A DNA stretch of 64,000 bases, from positions 1 to 64,000 of the forward strand of contig JADIIU010000035.1 of the NCBI GenBank assembly GCA_027603945.1, given 5' to 3'. The stretch comes from Terramyces sp. JEL0728. Its lineage: Eukaryota > Chytridiomycota > Chytridiomycetes > Rhizophydiales > Terramycetaceae. Positions 53,289-63,679 of this stretch are shown piece after piece. Position 1 is the stretch's first letter. Every line of letters starts with the position of its first letter. The notes under the pieces were generated by a model. The model was not told where the DNA came from, searched no databases, and saw only the letters and a program-made list of their open reading frames with translations. A program made the translations under genes and the position numbers.

Positions 53289-55614
53289 ATGGTCTCCTCA
53301 TCTAACCTCGGATTCCCACGTATGTCTGCCAACAGAGAGCTTAAAAAGCTCGTCGAAGCCTACTGGGCAGGCAAAGTAGATCACCAAGCCCTGGTTAACG
53401 GTGCCAAGGTAATATTATAATTGACATCAGGAATTGCGTGCCCTCCACTGGAAAATCCAAAAAGATGCTGGAATTGAATCCATTCCATCCAACGACTACT
53501 CTCTCTACGATCACGTTCTTGATCACTTGTTTGTCTTTGGTGCAATTCCATCCAGATATGCAAACATCCCAAGCGCTACCGACAAATACTTTGCCATGGG
53601 CCGTGGTCTTCAAAGACCAGCTGAAGGCATCGATGTGCCAGCCATGGAAATGAAAAAATGGTTCGACACCAACTACCACTACATTGTCGGTGAATTCTCT
53701 CCTTCAACCAAATTCCACCTTCAAGATACCAAGCCAGTAGACCAATATCTTGAAGCAAAGGCTCTTGGAATCCAAACCCGTCCAGTTGTTCTCGGACCTG
53801 TTTCCTTCCTTGCTCTTGGCAAAGAATCCAGCGATGCTCCAGCTGGATTCGACAGATTGTCTCTTTTGGACTCTCTTCTTCCTGTATATGTTGAATTACT
53901 CACCAAGTTGCAAGCTGCTGGTGCTGAATGGGTTCAAGTCGACGAACCAATTCTTTCTCTTGACAGATCTGCTGAATACAAAGCATACTTTGCAAAAGCA
54001 TACGCCGCCCTTACTGCTGCTGCTCCACAATTGAAGTTCTTTTTGGCCTCTTACTTTGGAAGATATTCAAGCAACTTGGACTTTGTTGCCGACCTTCCTA
54101 TCCACGCTATCCACATTGATGCCGTCCGCGCACCAGCAGATGTTGATGCTGTTGTTTCCAGAGTCCAAGGAAAGACCCTCAAAGTTTCCGTCGGTGTTGT
54201 TAACGGAAGAAACATCTGGAAAAACAACTTGGCTCAGTCCATTGCAACTGTAAAGAAGGTTATTGCTGCCGTTGGTGCTGACAGAGTCATCGTTGCTCCA
54301 TCTTGCTCCCTTCTCCACACCCCACACTCCCTTGCTTCTGAAAAGAAGATGGATGCTCAAATCAAGAACTGGATGGCTTTCTCTGTTGAAAAGCTCCACG
54401 AAATCGCGACCATCGTAAAGGCTATCACTGCTCCAGGATCTGTTGATGCTGTCCTTGCTGAAAACGCTCACGCTCACGAACTCAGAAAGACTTCCGCTCT
54501 TATCCACAACCCTGAAGTTCAGGCTGAATTGAAGGCTATTGTTCCAGAAAACTTTAGACGTTTAAGCAAGTTTGAAGTTCGTGCTCAAAAGCAGCAACAA
54601 AAACTCAACCTCCCACTCTACCCAACCACCACTGTCGGATCTTTCCCACAAACCAAGGAAGTCCGTGTTGCTCGTCAAAAGTTCAAGAAGGGAGAAACCA
54701 CCCTCGAACAATACAATGCTTTCATCAACAGCGAAATCCAAAAGACTGTCAAGTTCCAAGAAGAAGTTGGTCTTGATATGCTTGTACACGGTGAATTCGA
54801 AAGAAACGATATGGTTGAATACTTTGGTGAAAACTTGAAGGGTTACGTCTTTTCCGAATACGGATGGGTTCAATCTTACGGATCTCGTTGCGTCAAACCA
54901 CCAATTATTTTCGGGGATGTTTCCCGCCCATATGCCATGACTGTTGAAACCTCAGTCTACGCTCAATCCCTCACCAAGCTCCCAATGAAGGGTATGTTGA
55001 CTGGCCCAGTTACCATGCTCCAATGGTCTTTTGTTCGTGACGATCAACCAAGATCCGAAACCACCTACCAAATTGCTCTTGCTCTTAGAAAGGAAGTTTC
55101 CGACCTTGCAAAGGCAGGAATCCCAGCCATTCAAATCGACGAACCTGCTATCCGTGAAGGCCTGCCACTTTTGAAGGAAGATCAAGATGCTTATCTTGAC
55201 TGGGCTGTCAAATCATTCTTGTTGGCCACCACCAATGTTCCAGACGAAACTCAAATCCACACCCACATGTGCTACTCTGATTTCAACGATATTTTCCCAG
55301 CTATCCAAGCTTTAGATGCCGACTGTATCACCATCGAAAACAGCAAGTCTGATCTTAAACTTTTACGTGCTTTCGAAAAGTATGGATATACCAACGGAAT
55401 TGGTCCAGGTCTTTACGACATCCACTCTCCTCGTGTTCCACCTGCTGATGAAATGAAGAGCCGTCTTTCTGCCATCAACAAATACATCAAGACCAACCTT
55501 TTGTGGGTTAACCCAGATTGTGGTCTTAAGACTAGAGGATGGACTGAAACTGAAGCTGCACTTAGAAACATGTGTGAAGTTGCTAAACAAGCACGTTCTG
55601 CTCCAATTGCTTAA
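53289..55614 (+). CDS. MET6: Cobalamin-independent methionine synthase (MetE)
   Basis: Transfers a methyl group from 5-methyl-tetrahydropteroyl-polyglutamate to homocysteine. One 22-nt intron after GAK joins the first exon (NLGFPRMSANRELK) to the body; 767 residues. Both barrels are present; the catalytic zinc ligands His and Cys appear in HTHMCYSDF, and Cys again in VNPDCGLKTR, with the substrate motif QIDEPAIREG. Codon use is visibly biased to a small set (AAG, ATC, CCA, GCT), unlike most neighbours, as expected for a strongly expressed gene. Confidence 0.97.
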
Positions 55615-55679
55615 TTAAATAAATTGCATATGATATTGAATCGCTAGTTTTTCTTTTTTTCAAAAAAGTTCGAATCAAA

Positions 55680-56531
55680 ATGCAGGAAGAGGAAGACTTT
55701 TACGAAAGACAGGAGCAGGAATTAAAGTCAAAAACCAAAAAAAAAGATTCTCGATTTGTTTTAGACAATGACAGTTTGGATTCTGATGAAGACGCTCACT
55801 TTTTAACTGAAGAATTCTCTCACCCAGAAGATATAGACGAAGATTACGACTTTGGAGAAGAAAATGCCAGAGCATTAAAACCATTAGACGAGAAAAGCTT
55901 AAAGGATTTCCAAGCCAAGATAGAAAAAACTGGCGTTTGTTACATGTCTAGAGTACCTCCATTCATGAAGCACACTAAATTGCGCTCCATGCTATCAAAG
56001 TACGGTGAAATTGGACGCATTTATCTGAATCCAGAAGATGCAAAAATCGCAGCAAGAAGAAAGAAATACAAGCATAATAAGAGACAAAATTTTGTTGAAG
56101 GATGGATCGAATTCATGGACAAGAAGATTGCCAGAAAAGTTGCTGCTTTGCTTAACAATACCAACATGGGGGGGAAAAAGAGAGGATACTACTATGATGA
56201 TATTTGGAATATTAAATACCTTCCAAAATTCAAATGGAATCATTTGACTGAGCAACTCGCTTATGAACTCAAAGTCAAAGAACAGAAACTACGAACTGAA
56301 ATGGATCAAGTCAAGAGAGAAAACAAAATGTATCTCAAGAATGTCGAAAAGGCAAAGATGTTGGAAGCAATTAGCAAACGTAAGGGAGAATCTCTGCAAC
56401 ACAAGAATCAAGAGGAGCCAAAACGCAAGAATGAAGAAGAGCCAAAGCGCAAAGTCAAGCAGCGTAAAGTTATTGAACAGAAACCAGAAACTGGCACAAA
56501 GAAAGGATTTTATTCCAAAATATTCTCCTAA
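55680..56531 (+). CDS. ESF2: 18S rRNA-processing factor ESF2/ABT1
   Basis: Activator of basal transcription/ribosome biogenesis factor; binds U3-containing pre-18S complexes. Intronless, 283 residues: acidic N-terminus, VCYMSRVPPFMKHTKLRSML, GEIGRIYLNPEDA, VEGWIEFMDKKIARKVAALLN (RRM core) and YYDDIWNIKYLPKFKWNHLTE, the family signature, then a basic coiled C-terminus. Start at the first Met of the frame. Confidence 0.95.
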   Translation: MQEEEDFYERQEQELKSKTKKKDSRFVLDNDSLDSDEDAHFLTEEFSHPEDIDEDYDFGEENARALKPLDEKSLKDFQAKIEKTGVCYMSRVPPFMKHTKLRSMLSKYGEIGRIYLNPEDAKIAARRKKYKHNKRQNFVEGWIEFMDKKIARKVAALLNNTNMGGKKRGYYYDDIWNIKYLPKFKWNHLTEQLAYELKVKEQKLRTEMDQVKRENKMYLKNVEKAKMLEAISKRKGESLQHKNQEEPKRKNEEEPKRKVKQRKVIEQKPETGTKKGFYSKIFS

Positions 56532-56546
56532 TATAAATTATCATAT

Positions 56547-56803
56547 TCAGTTATCCCTCTCAATAAACGATATATGTGCATTCCACTTGTCTTTATCGGC
56601 TCCAGATTGCTCCATTCGATCAAATTCGGTTTCCAGTTCGTCGTCAAACAACTGCGGCTGGTCTTCAGTTTTAATAATCACGTCTACATGAATCTGGAAA
56701 TACCATCCTTGGGAAGTTTTTCTGCAAACCATTTCTTGTCTATTACATCTATTATTTTTGGATTCCCATGTAATGTAAGTGAAAAGTGGTGATCTGTTCT
56801 CAT
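56547..56803 (-). CDS. SWM1: Anaphase-promoting complex subunit 13 (APC13/SWM1)
   Basis: APC13 stabilises TPR subunits of the APC/C. One 20-nt intron gives a 78-residue protein: a short N-terminus, then IIDVIDKKWFAEKLPKDDVII, matching the family core D-L-I-D-x-x-W-x-x-(D/E)-K-L-P-x-(D/E)-D-V-x-(I/L). The C-terminal acidic, Trp-containing tail (DKDKWNAHISF) also fits the usual W-x-D pattern. The raw frame without splicing does not reveal this. Its ATG is only 29 bp from the divergent EME1 ATG. Confidence 0.82.
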
Positions 56804-56832
56804 TCAATCTTGGAAAAACTTAATCTTGCATA
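56804..56832. promoter_or_regulatory. 29-bp bidirectional spacer SWM1/EME1
   Basis: Shortest divergent spacer in the window. Supported by intron-corrected starts of both genes. Confidence 0.55.
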
Positions 56833-58399
56833 ATGGAAATCATTGTACTGCCATATTAATAAAGGATATTGACTCTGATTTCGAAGTAACTCCCGCTCCA
56901 TTGAAAGACAAGATGGTTCCAAACAATGTGGTGATTTTGGACTCTGATGATGATTTTGCCCCGCAGGGTTTAGCTATCAATCCAACTCCTGAGAAACGAC
57001 TATTTTTTTGGGATTCAGGCGACAAAGGGTTGGACTTTGAAACCAAATACCAGTATCAAGAAAAGTCAAAGGAATATCAAGTGAGTATTGATTCTGAAGA
57101 TTCAGACTTTGAATCTTCAGTAAATAACTCACAACCGACCTTTAAGTCGGAGCAGCAATTATTGCAAAAGGAGCAGGAGTTGTTGCAAGAGTCCGAAATG
57201 CCAGATATATCTAAAATGTTGGAAAAGGAAAGGAAAAAGAACGAAAAGGCAAATCAGTTGAAAATAGAGCGGCTGCAGAGACAGATGAAGAAAGAACAGG
57301 AAAAGAACATTCGACTGGAGAACAAACTTAAATTAAAGCAAATTAGAGAAGAAGAAAAGGAAGAAAAAAGGAGAGAAAAACAAAAGGAAAAGGAAACTCA
57401 AGACTTGGAATCCGTTGGGAAGAAAGCAATCCAGACTGCAAATAAATTGCGACAAAAGATCGAATGTGCCAGGGAAGTTATTGCGCATCTGTGCAAAAAC
57501 TGGAACCAAAATGACCCTTTTCTTAATACATCCCTCAAAGAAGTCGGTGTAGAAACTAGAATCGAAACCACAGCAGTCAAAAATTCAATGACTCTGACAC
57601 ACAAAGTAGATCGGATTTATGATTTTGAAAATTCAATATGGAATCCCTGTTCGCTCCGACTTGAGAAATTACCTTATATTCTAATTATGCTTTCGGCCAT
57701 GGACATTGCAGAAATCCTAAAAAGCGATCAGAGTCTCATGAATTACTTTACCGATTGCACCTCAAAATATAAAGGAGATACTATCATTTTTCTAGTTGTC
57801 GGACTGCCAGAGTACTACAAGGCATTCAGCAGCGCACAAACAGCAATTCGAAACGATGAAATTAGAGAACAGCTTACAAGTGAAAAAAGAAAGAAAAGAA
57901 AGGCAAATGATATTTTGGATGGTCCTGACAAGAAAACAATAGAGCGAGAGTTGATCTTGCTGCAGATATTTGGCAAGGGTAAATGCAAAATACATACCTG
58001 CAACAAAGTAGATATCCACGGTTTCATTGTATCCTTTATACAACAGATTGCTCTATTTCCAGACATGTAGTAATTCTTGTTTAATCCAGTATCAAATCAT
58101 CTGAATACAATCAATTGGCATTTGGAGATTCCATCAAATCTGGGAAAGATGGGCAAGACACTTGGATAAAGATGATTGAAAAGATACCAGGCGTGACCGA
58201 ACGAATGGCCATTGGAATAAGCCAAAGGTACTCTAATTTAGGAAGGCTAATGACACTGGTAGAGAGTTACAGAGATCTAGTGGGTATTCCATATCAGACA
58301 AATATGGGCAGTAGAGATTATAGAATAGGTGAAAGTGTAGCCAAGCGCATATACTCTGTTTTCTTTGGCCAAGATCCAAATATGCCTGTAATCAATTAG
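56833..58399 (+). CDS. EME1: Crossover-junction endonuclease subunit EME1
   Basis: Non-catalytic partner of MUS81 in a 3'-flap/Holliday-junction nuclease. Two introns (20 and 23 nt) give 507 residues. The N-terminus holds SUMO-interaction-like VVILDSDDD and DSEDSDFES acidic patches, then a long coiled coil, the ERCC4-like nuclease fold without the catalytic ERK-D motif, and a C-terminal tandem HhH region (MIEKIPGVTERMAIGISQRY). The first exon is only four codons (MEII) before a 20-nt intron, which explains the frame break at the start. Confidence 0.86.
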
Positions 58400-58423
58400 T
58401 GCGGTTATTTATAAATATATTCT

Positions 58424-60864
58424 TTATTGGCTTGCTTCAGGTGCCCAATGTCCCCCGCAAAAACAGATGTCCTGGTAGGCATTTTGCCAGGGAGGCATAT
58501 TCTGGAAAATTGCAAAAGATTCATCCAGCTCAATGTCGGCCTGTGTGTGTTGTAGACAGCGTGTGCAGCGATTCAGTTTGGACGTACTGCGGATATTGTG
58601 TTTGGTAATGACATCTATTTTGCTCAGGTGTCTTTTTGGCCCGTTAATGAGAATAGTTAGCGTTTCGGCTTCAGGCTTTTGATACAGCTTTTCAAACATT
58701 GATTTGAATCGCGGCTTAATTGAATCCATCGACGGTTTGAAGTGCGGATCAACAGCAGCTTGTAGCAAGAGTATAGATTCTGCACGGAGTAAGGGCTGGG
58801 AATCACTAACAAGGGCATCTAAAGAATTAAATTCCAGGAAAATGCCTATCATAGAATCCAAATTAGGTCTGTCTTTCTTCAGCGCTGCATCAATTCGTTG
58901 CAGGTATGCATTTCTGCTGTGAGCCTCAACACTCGATGAACTAATTGTGATGTTGGCAAATTGTTTGTTGATTGCTTCCAGATTGAGCTGGAACAGTTTG
59001 ACAAAGTACAACAGCTGCAGTACTAGCCTTCTGCAATTTCTGTTTAATGCAAATATTAGCGGCGACCCGTCTAAATTAATAAAAGAATACTTTTAAAGTC
59101 TGGCTCTTTTCTAGTCAAGTAGGAATACAAGTGCATTACCACGCAGGATGTAAAGTCTTGTACCCAGAGAGCTAACGGAACCATGTGATGGATCGCTCCT
59201 TTCTGGAATTGCAAATCAGGTTTGTTGTGGAAATCTGCTATTTGGGTAATCTTGTTGGAAATTTGCGAATCTTCATTAGTACTTTTTACTTGTCCATTCA
59301 AGAGCTTTGAATTGGTTAACCAGAGAGCGGCAAAATAAATCTTTGATCAAACAAAGCTCAAGGATGTTGAACGAGTTGCGTAAAGGCCAAGAGTTTGGTT
59401 GTAGAATTCTGGATTAGCTGTTACTTACTTGGTGGTGTAAAATAGTAGCTGGAATACCTCGATATGCTCTTCCAAAGTGTGGATTTTACTGAACGGGATT
59501 GGACTGCTGATTTCCTGCATTTCTTCGTATTTAATGATCACGCTATTGATGAATTTCTCTGCAAGGTCTGGAATAAATAAATAGTTACCAGGCTTAATTG
59601 ATTCTCTAATTAATATCGACACATCCAACAAATCGTGCTTGTTTAATGCACTGCAAACAACCAGCGCTGCAAGGCTGTTCAGGTTTTTATCAGCCAAACC
59701 AGGATTCAAGGCAAATCCCTTGATCTTTTCTTTGCTTACTACAAGTAACTCTGATTTTCCAAACACGTCTACTCCTAGTTGAATTGTATGAATTCCATTT
59801 GGAGACAATATAGGCAATACCGGTTTGTAATTCATTTTAAATAATTGGGTTTTATCAACGGACGGGTATTTTGGCTCATTACTAAAGAAATTGCTAAAGA
59901 CGTCAATCTGCATGTCATCCTTGAGGTCATCCGGAGGTAGCGTATCAGGGACTAGTATATTTCCCATCTCCTTCACATCCAATGACGGCAACATCCTGTA
60001 CTCATTTAACCCATCCAGGTATCCAATAAATAAATAATTCTTCATCGCCATCACACACGAGATATTAGAAACATATTTTTCGGCAACTAGTTTCCATCCA
60101 CTTGAATTTTCGTAGACGTGGATTAAACTTTGGTCCATAAGATCGGATACAGTAACAAAATGATGGGTTGATAATTCTATAAACTTAATTGGCTGTTGGT
60201 ATGGAACTTTGTCTATATGTTGGATGGAGACTTTTTGATTCGCCAGGTCAATAGCGACAGTCGCAATGATGATTTCTGAAGAAACTCCAATTACGGATAC
60301 AGAGTTTTCTGGAATAAGAAAAATCTACCTTTGACCAATGCCTGAGCCATTGCTAATTCAACTGGTAAACTGCACGATATACAAGTAAACTCTCCTTCCA
60401 TAGTATCAAAATATACAGAGATTGCTGTTTGCCCAACTGAAATGAAGGCATAACTTCCAAACAATAAATCTGGACCCTGCTGAAACAGACCAGTCGGAGA
60501 ATACTACATAAAATGTTGGGTACCTGCTTGATGGGTTGATACCAAACTAGCTTATGAGGGAATTCTTGCAGCTTTACTTGCTTTACCATGTTGAAATTCT
60601 GAATGGTCTCTCCTAGCTTGAAAATCCCAAGGTCGAGTTTCTCATCCAAAATCATCAAGTAATTCCCGGTATAATCCCATTTTATCTGTATAATCTTTGA
60701 GTATCCTGTAGATATAATCGAGTAGTTCAACTGACTTTTACAATGGAATACAATTACAGTATTTGTCCTGAGTTATAAATAAAGTACTTTTTCAGTAGGA
60801 ATTCGTCGAATATGGTGTCTTGATCTGCGATGAGAGCAATTATATTCTTTACACTCCAGTCCAT
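58424..60864 (-). CDS. MED16: Mediator tail subunit MED16 (SIN4)
   Basis: MED16 is in the Mediator tail that receives activator signals. Six introns (19-23 nt) give 772 residues. N-terminal propeller-type repeats begin after MDWSVKNIIALIAD with IIQIKWDYTGNYLMILDE (typical IxCLxWxxxGxxL), then helical middle parts, and the C-terminal zinc-binding tail RCTRCLQHT with CFCGGHWAPE, the diagnostic MED16 end. Start ATG 60864 is followed by a 23-nt intron. Confidence 0.8.
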
Positions 60865-61047
60865 AGATTCCGATTCGATTTTTGAAAAGCGGAAAATAAC
60901 ACTTTGAAAAAACAGGAAATCTTTTTAATACTGAACCAATGATTCAACCTACCCATCTATCATGCCAGCCCGTCCTTTTGTTTACTGTCACGTGATCTTG
61001 TTCTGTTAAGGTTTGAACGTTGAAGCGTTTTTTACTATTTGTTGCAA

Positions 61048-61282
61048 ATGACCTCACCAAACTCAAGCCCAATAATGACCACTCAACCAACTGCTCAAAC
61101 TGTAGTGATGACTACTGATCCTCAAAGATTACGTGGTGGAAGAAAGTACTTGGATTTAACCTAGGAAGCACCCGCTCTGCTGTGAATGTATGGAGTGCTG
61201 TCTCGACTGTTTCTGTATTGCATGTATATGTGAATGCCTCGCATGCTTTGAATGCTGCCAAATTACTGAAGAAGCCTTTTAA
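61048..61282 (+). CDS. Tiny Cys-rich protein 1 (CYSTM-like)
   Basis: One 19-nt intron (61146-61164) joins a Thr/Gln/Pro exon (MTSPNSSPIMTTQPTAQT) to a Cys exon; 71 residues. The second exon has 13 Cys within 29 positions (LCCECMECCLDCFCIAC, ICECLACFECC), interspersed with hydrophobics, resembling CYSTM-type tails that insert into membranes and are stress-linked. A match to a defined family is not certain. The next gene has the same two-part design. Confidence 0.7.
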
Positions 61283-61648
61283 TAATCCTTATGTTGGAAT
61301 AAACGTTTTAGGTTTCAATTGCGAGGCTTTATTTTATCAGAGTTTGTTTGATTGCAGTGTACCTTTCCAAGTATATCTCTGGACTGCGTCGATAATTGTG
61401 GACTGCGGTAACTTGACTTTAACGCTTGAATCAGATCTGATATTGTTGAGTATCATTAAATTGAACATTACGAGAAACTACACGTATCTGAAAGATCAGT
61501 TGGGCGGATTACAGCTTGATGCTAGGTGATTACTAATCAATCCTCCTGGGAAAATCACGCTTTTCTTGTAATGAGCATAGCTAAATCAAATCCATTAATA
61601 ATAGCCGATTTGGGTCCCAAACAAAACACCAGGTTCTTGGAACCGCAG
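61283..61648. other. 366-bp interval with unassigned open frame
   Basis: A + strand frame runs ~61290-61529 (FNCEALFYQSLFDCSVPF onward) without an ATG; it may continue by a 50-nt GT-AG removal into the next exon frame. Unsupported; no known gene recognised. Confidence 0.3.
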
Positions 61649-61843
61649 ATGTCTAATACTCTGGGACCTACTACAATAGCTAAACCCCCTGATAAGCAAG
61701 AGAGGTAAACGCGTTGGTAATCTAGAAAAGGTGATGAATGCTGTGATAATTGTGGAAATGCAATGCGATGTATGACCCCTTGTTTCGAAATAATGTATTG
61801 CTGCGGTACTGTTGTTGAATTCTTTTTTCTTTGTTTCAGCTAA
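61649..61843 (+). CDS. Tiny Cys-rich protein 2 (CYSTM-like)
   Basis: A 21-nt intron (61705-61725) joins MSNTLGPTTIAKPPDKQER to a Cys exon (KGDECCDNCGNAMRCM, then TPCFEIMYCCGTVVEFFFLCFS); 57 residues, eight Cys. The end is strongly hydrophobic, so it may sit in a membrane. Shares design, exon structure and neighbourhood with the previous gene, suggesting tandem relatives that diverged fast. Ends 24 bp before the duplicated block. Confidence 0.65.
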
Positions 61844-61908
61844 TATATTATACCACAACTTGCATTGCAGCCTTGAATGCACAGGAAGAAGAGAGAATAC
61901 GGAAAGAG

Positions 61909-62158
61909 ATGACTGAAAAAGCTCGGGCCAAATGCACAAAATATTTAGATGGTAAGCCGGGATTAACCAGAATTATTCGCTTGCACAAAGCACAAAACAG
62001 TATCGCTAATCTGGAATTGTAAGAAGGAGGTTCGTGCTGCTAATGAATGCGTGAAGCAGTACACAAAGCATGAGGTGCACAAGAAAATGAGGATGGATAT
62101 GCTGAACGATAAGACTGAATATTATAAAAAGAATGGGAGGTATCCAACTGAAGAATAA
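61909..62158 (+). CDS. CMC1: CMC1-family twin CX9C protein, copy 2
   Basis: The coding sequence matches copy 1 from the fourth codon on (one Arg to Lys in ACTKHKT), with the same 19-nt intron, but the upstream ATG of copy 1 is outside the duplicated segment. The first ATG in frame here is at 61909 (MTEKARAKC), giving 76 residues that retain both CX9C motifs. Whether it is expressed is open; a promoter must come from the unrelated Cys-rich gene side. Confidence 0.7.
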
Positions 62159-62257
62159 ATGCTATTTAATTGGAATTTGATCCGGAAACCATAGCAATCT
62201 TTGTGATATGCGTTCCAGCGTGTATTGTAATCTTGGCTTTTATTTTTCTTGCAAATA

Positions 62258-63667
62258 ATGAACCTGCAGAAATTCATAAAACCAATAAAATTGAATCCGC
62301 TTTTAATCAAACAATGGAATGAAACCAAATTCAAGCAAGTCAAGAGTGAAATACCTTATGTAATGATGAACGTAAAGGACTCACTCGCACTGTACAATCT
62401 AGACAAATCCAAGGATCAGTCAGATGCAATCCTCAACAATTTGTTAAAGACAAACGTAAAGACTGGATATACTTTTGCGAAATTGATTATTGAAAAACAC
62501 CAGATTCATCCACTGCTATTCAGTGTGATGGTGCAGTCGGTGTTGGATTCGAAATCATTGCAATTTATTGAGCCAATGATATCTGCATTTTTAAAAAGAG
62601 AGTCGCTTTCAGGAAACGATAAAGCAAATCTAGCTGCTACCTGGCTGCCGTTCGTAATTAGAAAGGCACACAAAGAATCACTGCATTACATCAACGGCAA
62701 AATTTCAAAATACATTACTGGAAATAAATTAGAGCTGGACCAGTCGACGATGGATTTATTAATCGACTCATTAGCGCAAAGAAAGGAATATTTCAAGTTG
62801 AAAGGTATGCAAGTTGACGACGATAACAATCTGAAATACCAGACTATAATGGTATTGTGCCTGTACAGAAACAAATTAGCGAGCTCATACCACTTGATTA
62901 ACTTGTACAATGACTTGGAACTGGGATTTCGCAAAAGTTATACACCAAATGTGGAGTCTCAGTTGAAATACAAGCACGACAAGCTGAACAGTTTGTTATT
63001 TGGAGGCGATATATCTGAAAAACAAAACCAGAAAATACAAGAATATGTGAGTAGAAAATCAAAGCTGGAGGAGTGTTTTGAAAGAATAATGGAGTATCTA
63101 TTATATAGACTGGATGATGAATTTGCCTTTGAGCAGTTTATCCAAAATAGAAAGCTCTCCCTAAAGCAATCTACTATCGCGTTGAAATATTTCTGCAAAC
63201 AAAAGAATATTGAGTTGGTCCGCAAGTACTACCAACCAAGCCCTGAAAATACCCCAATCTACTTTAGATATCTCCTGCAGAATGGGCTAAAGGAAAGGGC
63301 AAAGGAGATTCTGAACGTTGAAAAAGAGAGTGAAACAAAGCAGGAACTGGCTTTCGAGTACAACATCCACAGTGGCAACTACTATTATCATTCTGATCTG
63401 CAAAAACGTAAATTGTTTAGATATTTTTACAGAAACAAGCTGTACCCTCAACTAATACAGCTTTGCACGGAAGAGGAATTGGTTACAAAGGAACCAATCA
63501 AAGAAATGGCTGGAAAGGACTATGCAAGGCTGATCGACGCACTGTGCTACATGAACCATGACTATTCAACAGTAACAAAGGTTATAACCGATAATAACTT
63601 GGATGCATCGCTGTACACCAAACTTCTAAGAAAGCATTCCAAAACTGAAACACCTGCCAATAAATAA
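62258..63667 (+). CDS. Helical-repeat protein of unknown function, copy 2
   Basis: 469 residues from ATG 62258, same as 39885-41294 with about four replacements (for example S to N in YITG(S/N)KLELD, NQ to DK in YKH(NQ/DK)LNS, A to T in VI(A/T)DNN). Synonymous changes dominate. No frame damage, so both copies look functional. Confidence 0.72.
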   Translation: MNLQKFIKPIKLNPLLIKQWNETKFKQVKSEIPYVMMNVKDSLALYNLDKSKDQSDAILNNLLKTNVKTGYTFAKLIIEKHQIHPLLFSVMVQSVLDSKSLQFIEPMISAFLKRESLSGNDKANLAATWLPFVIRKAHKESLHYINGKISKYITGNKLELDQSTMDLLIDSLAQRKEYFKLKGMQVDDDNNLKYQTIMVLCLYRNKLASSYHLINLYNDLELGFRKSYTPNVESQLKYKHDKLNSLLFGGDISEKQNQKIQEYVSRKSKLEECFERIMEYLLYRLDDEFAFEQFIQNRKLSLKQSTIALKYFCKQKNIELVRKYYQPSPENTPIYFRYLLQNGLKERAKEILNVEKESETKQELAFEYNIHSGNYYYHSDLQKRKLFRYFYRNKLYPQLIQLCTEEELVTKEPIKEMAGKDYARLIDALCYMNHDYSTVTKVITDNNLDASLYTKLLRKHSKTETPANK

Positions 63668-63679
63668 CAACACATTGTA

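Noticed and set aside
54067..55590. Long antisense frames within MET6
   Set aside because: They arise from the biased codon use of a strongly expressed gene on the + strand; no domain content.
58399..58608. + strand frame starting at the EME1 stop
   Set aside because: Antisense shadow of the MED16 3' region, which has clear zinc-motif support.
61595..61939. 114-codon minus frame across the Cys-rich gene 2 and the CMC1 copy
   Set aside because: Begins and runs through unrelated sequence across the duplication boundary; no motif, while the + strand has spliced coding support.
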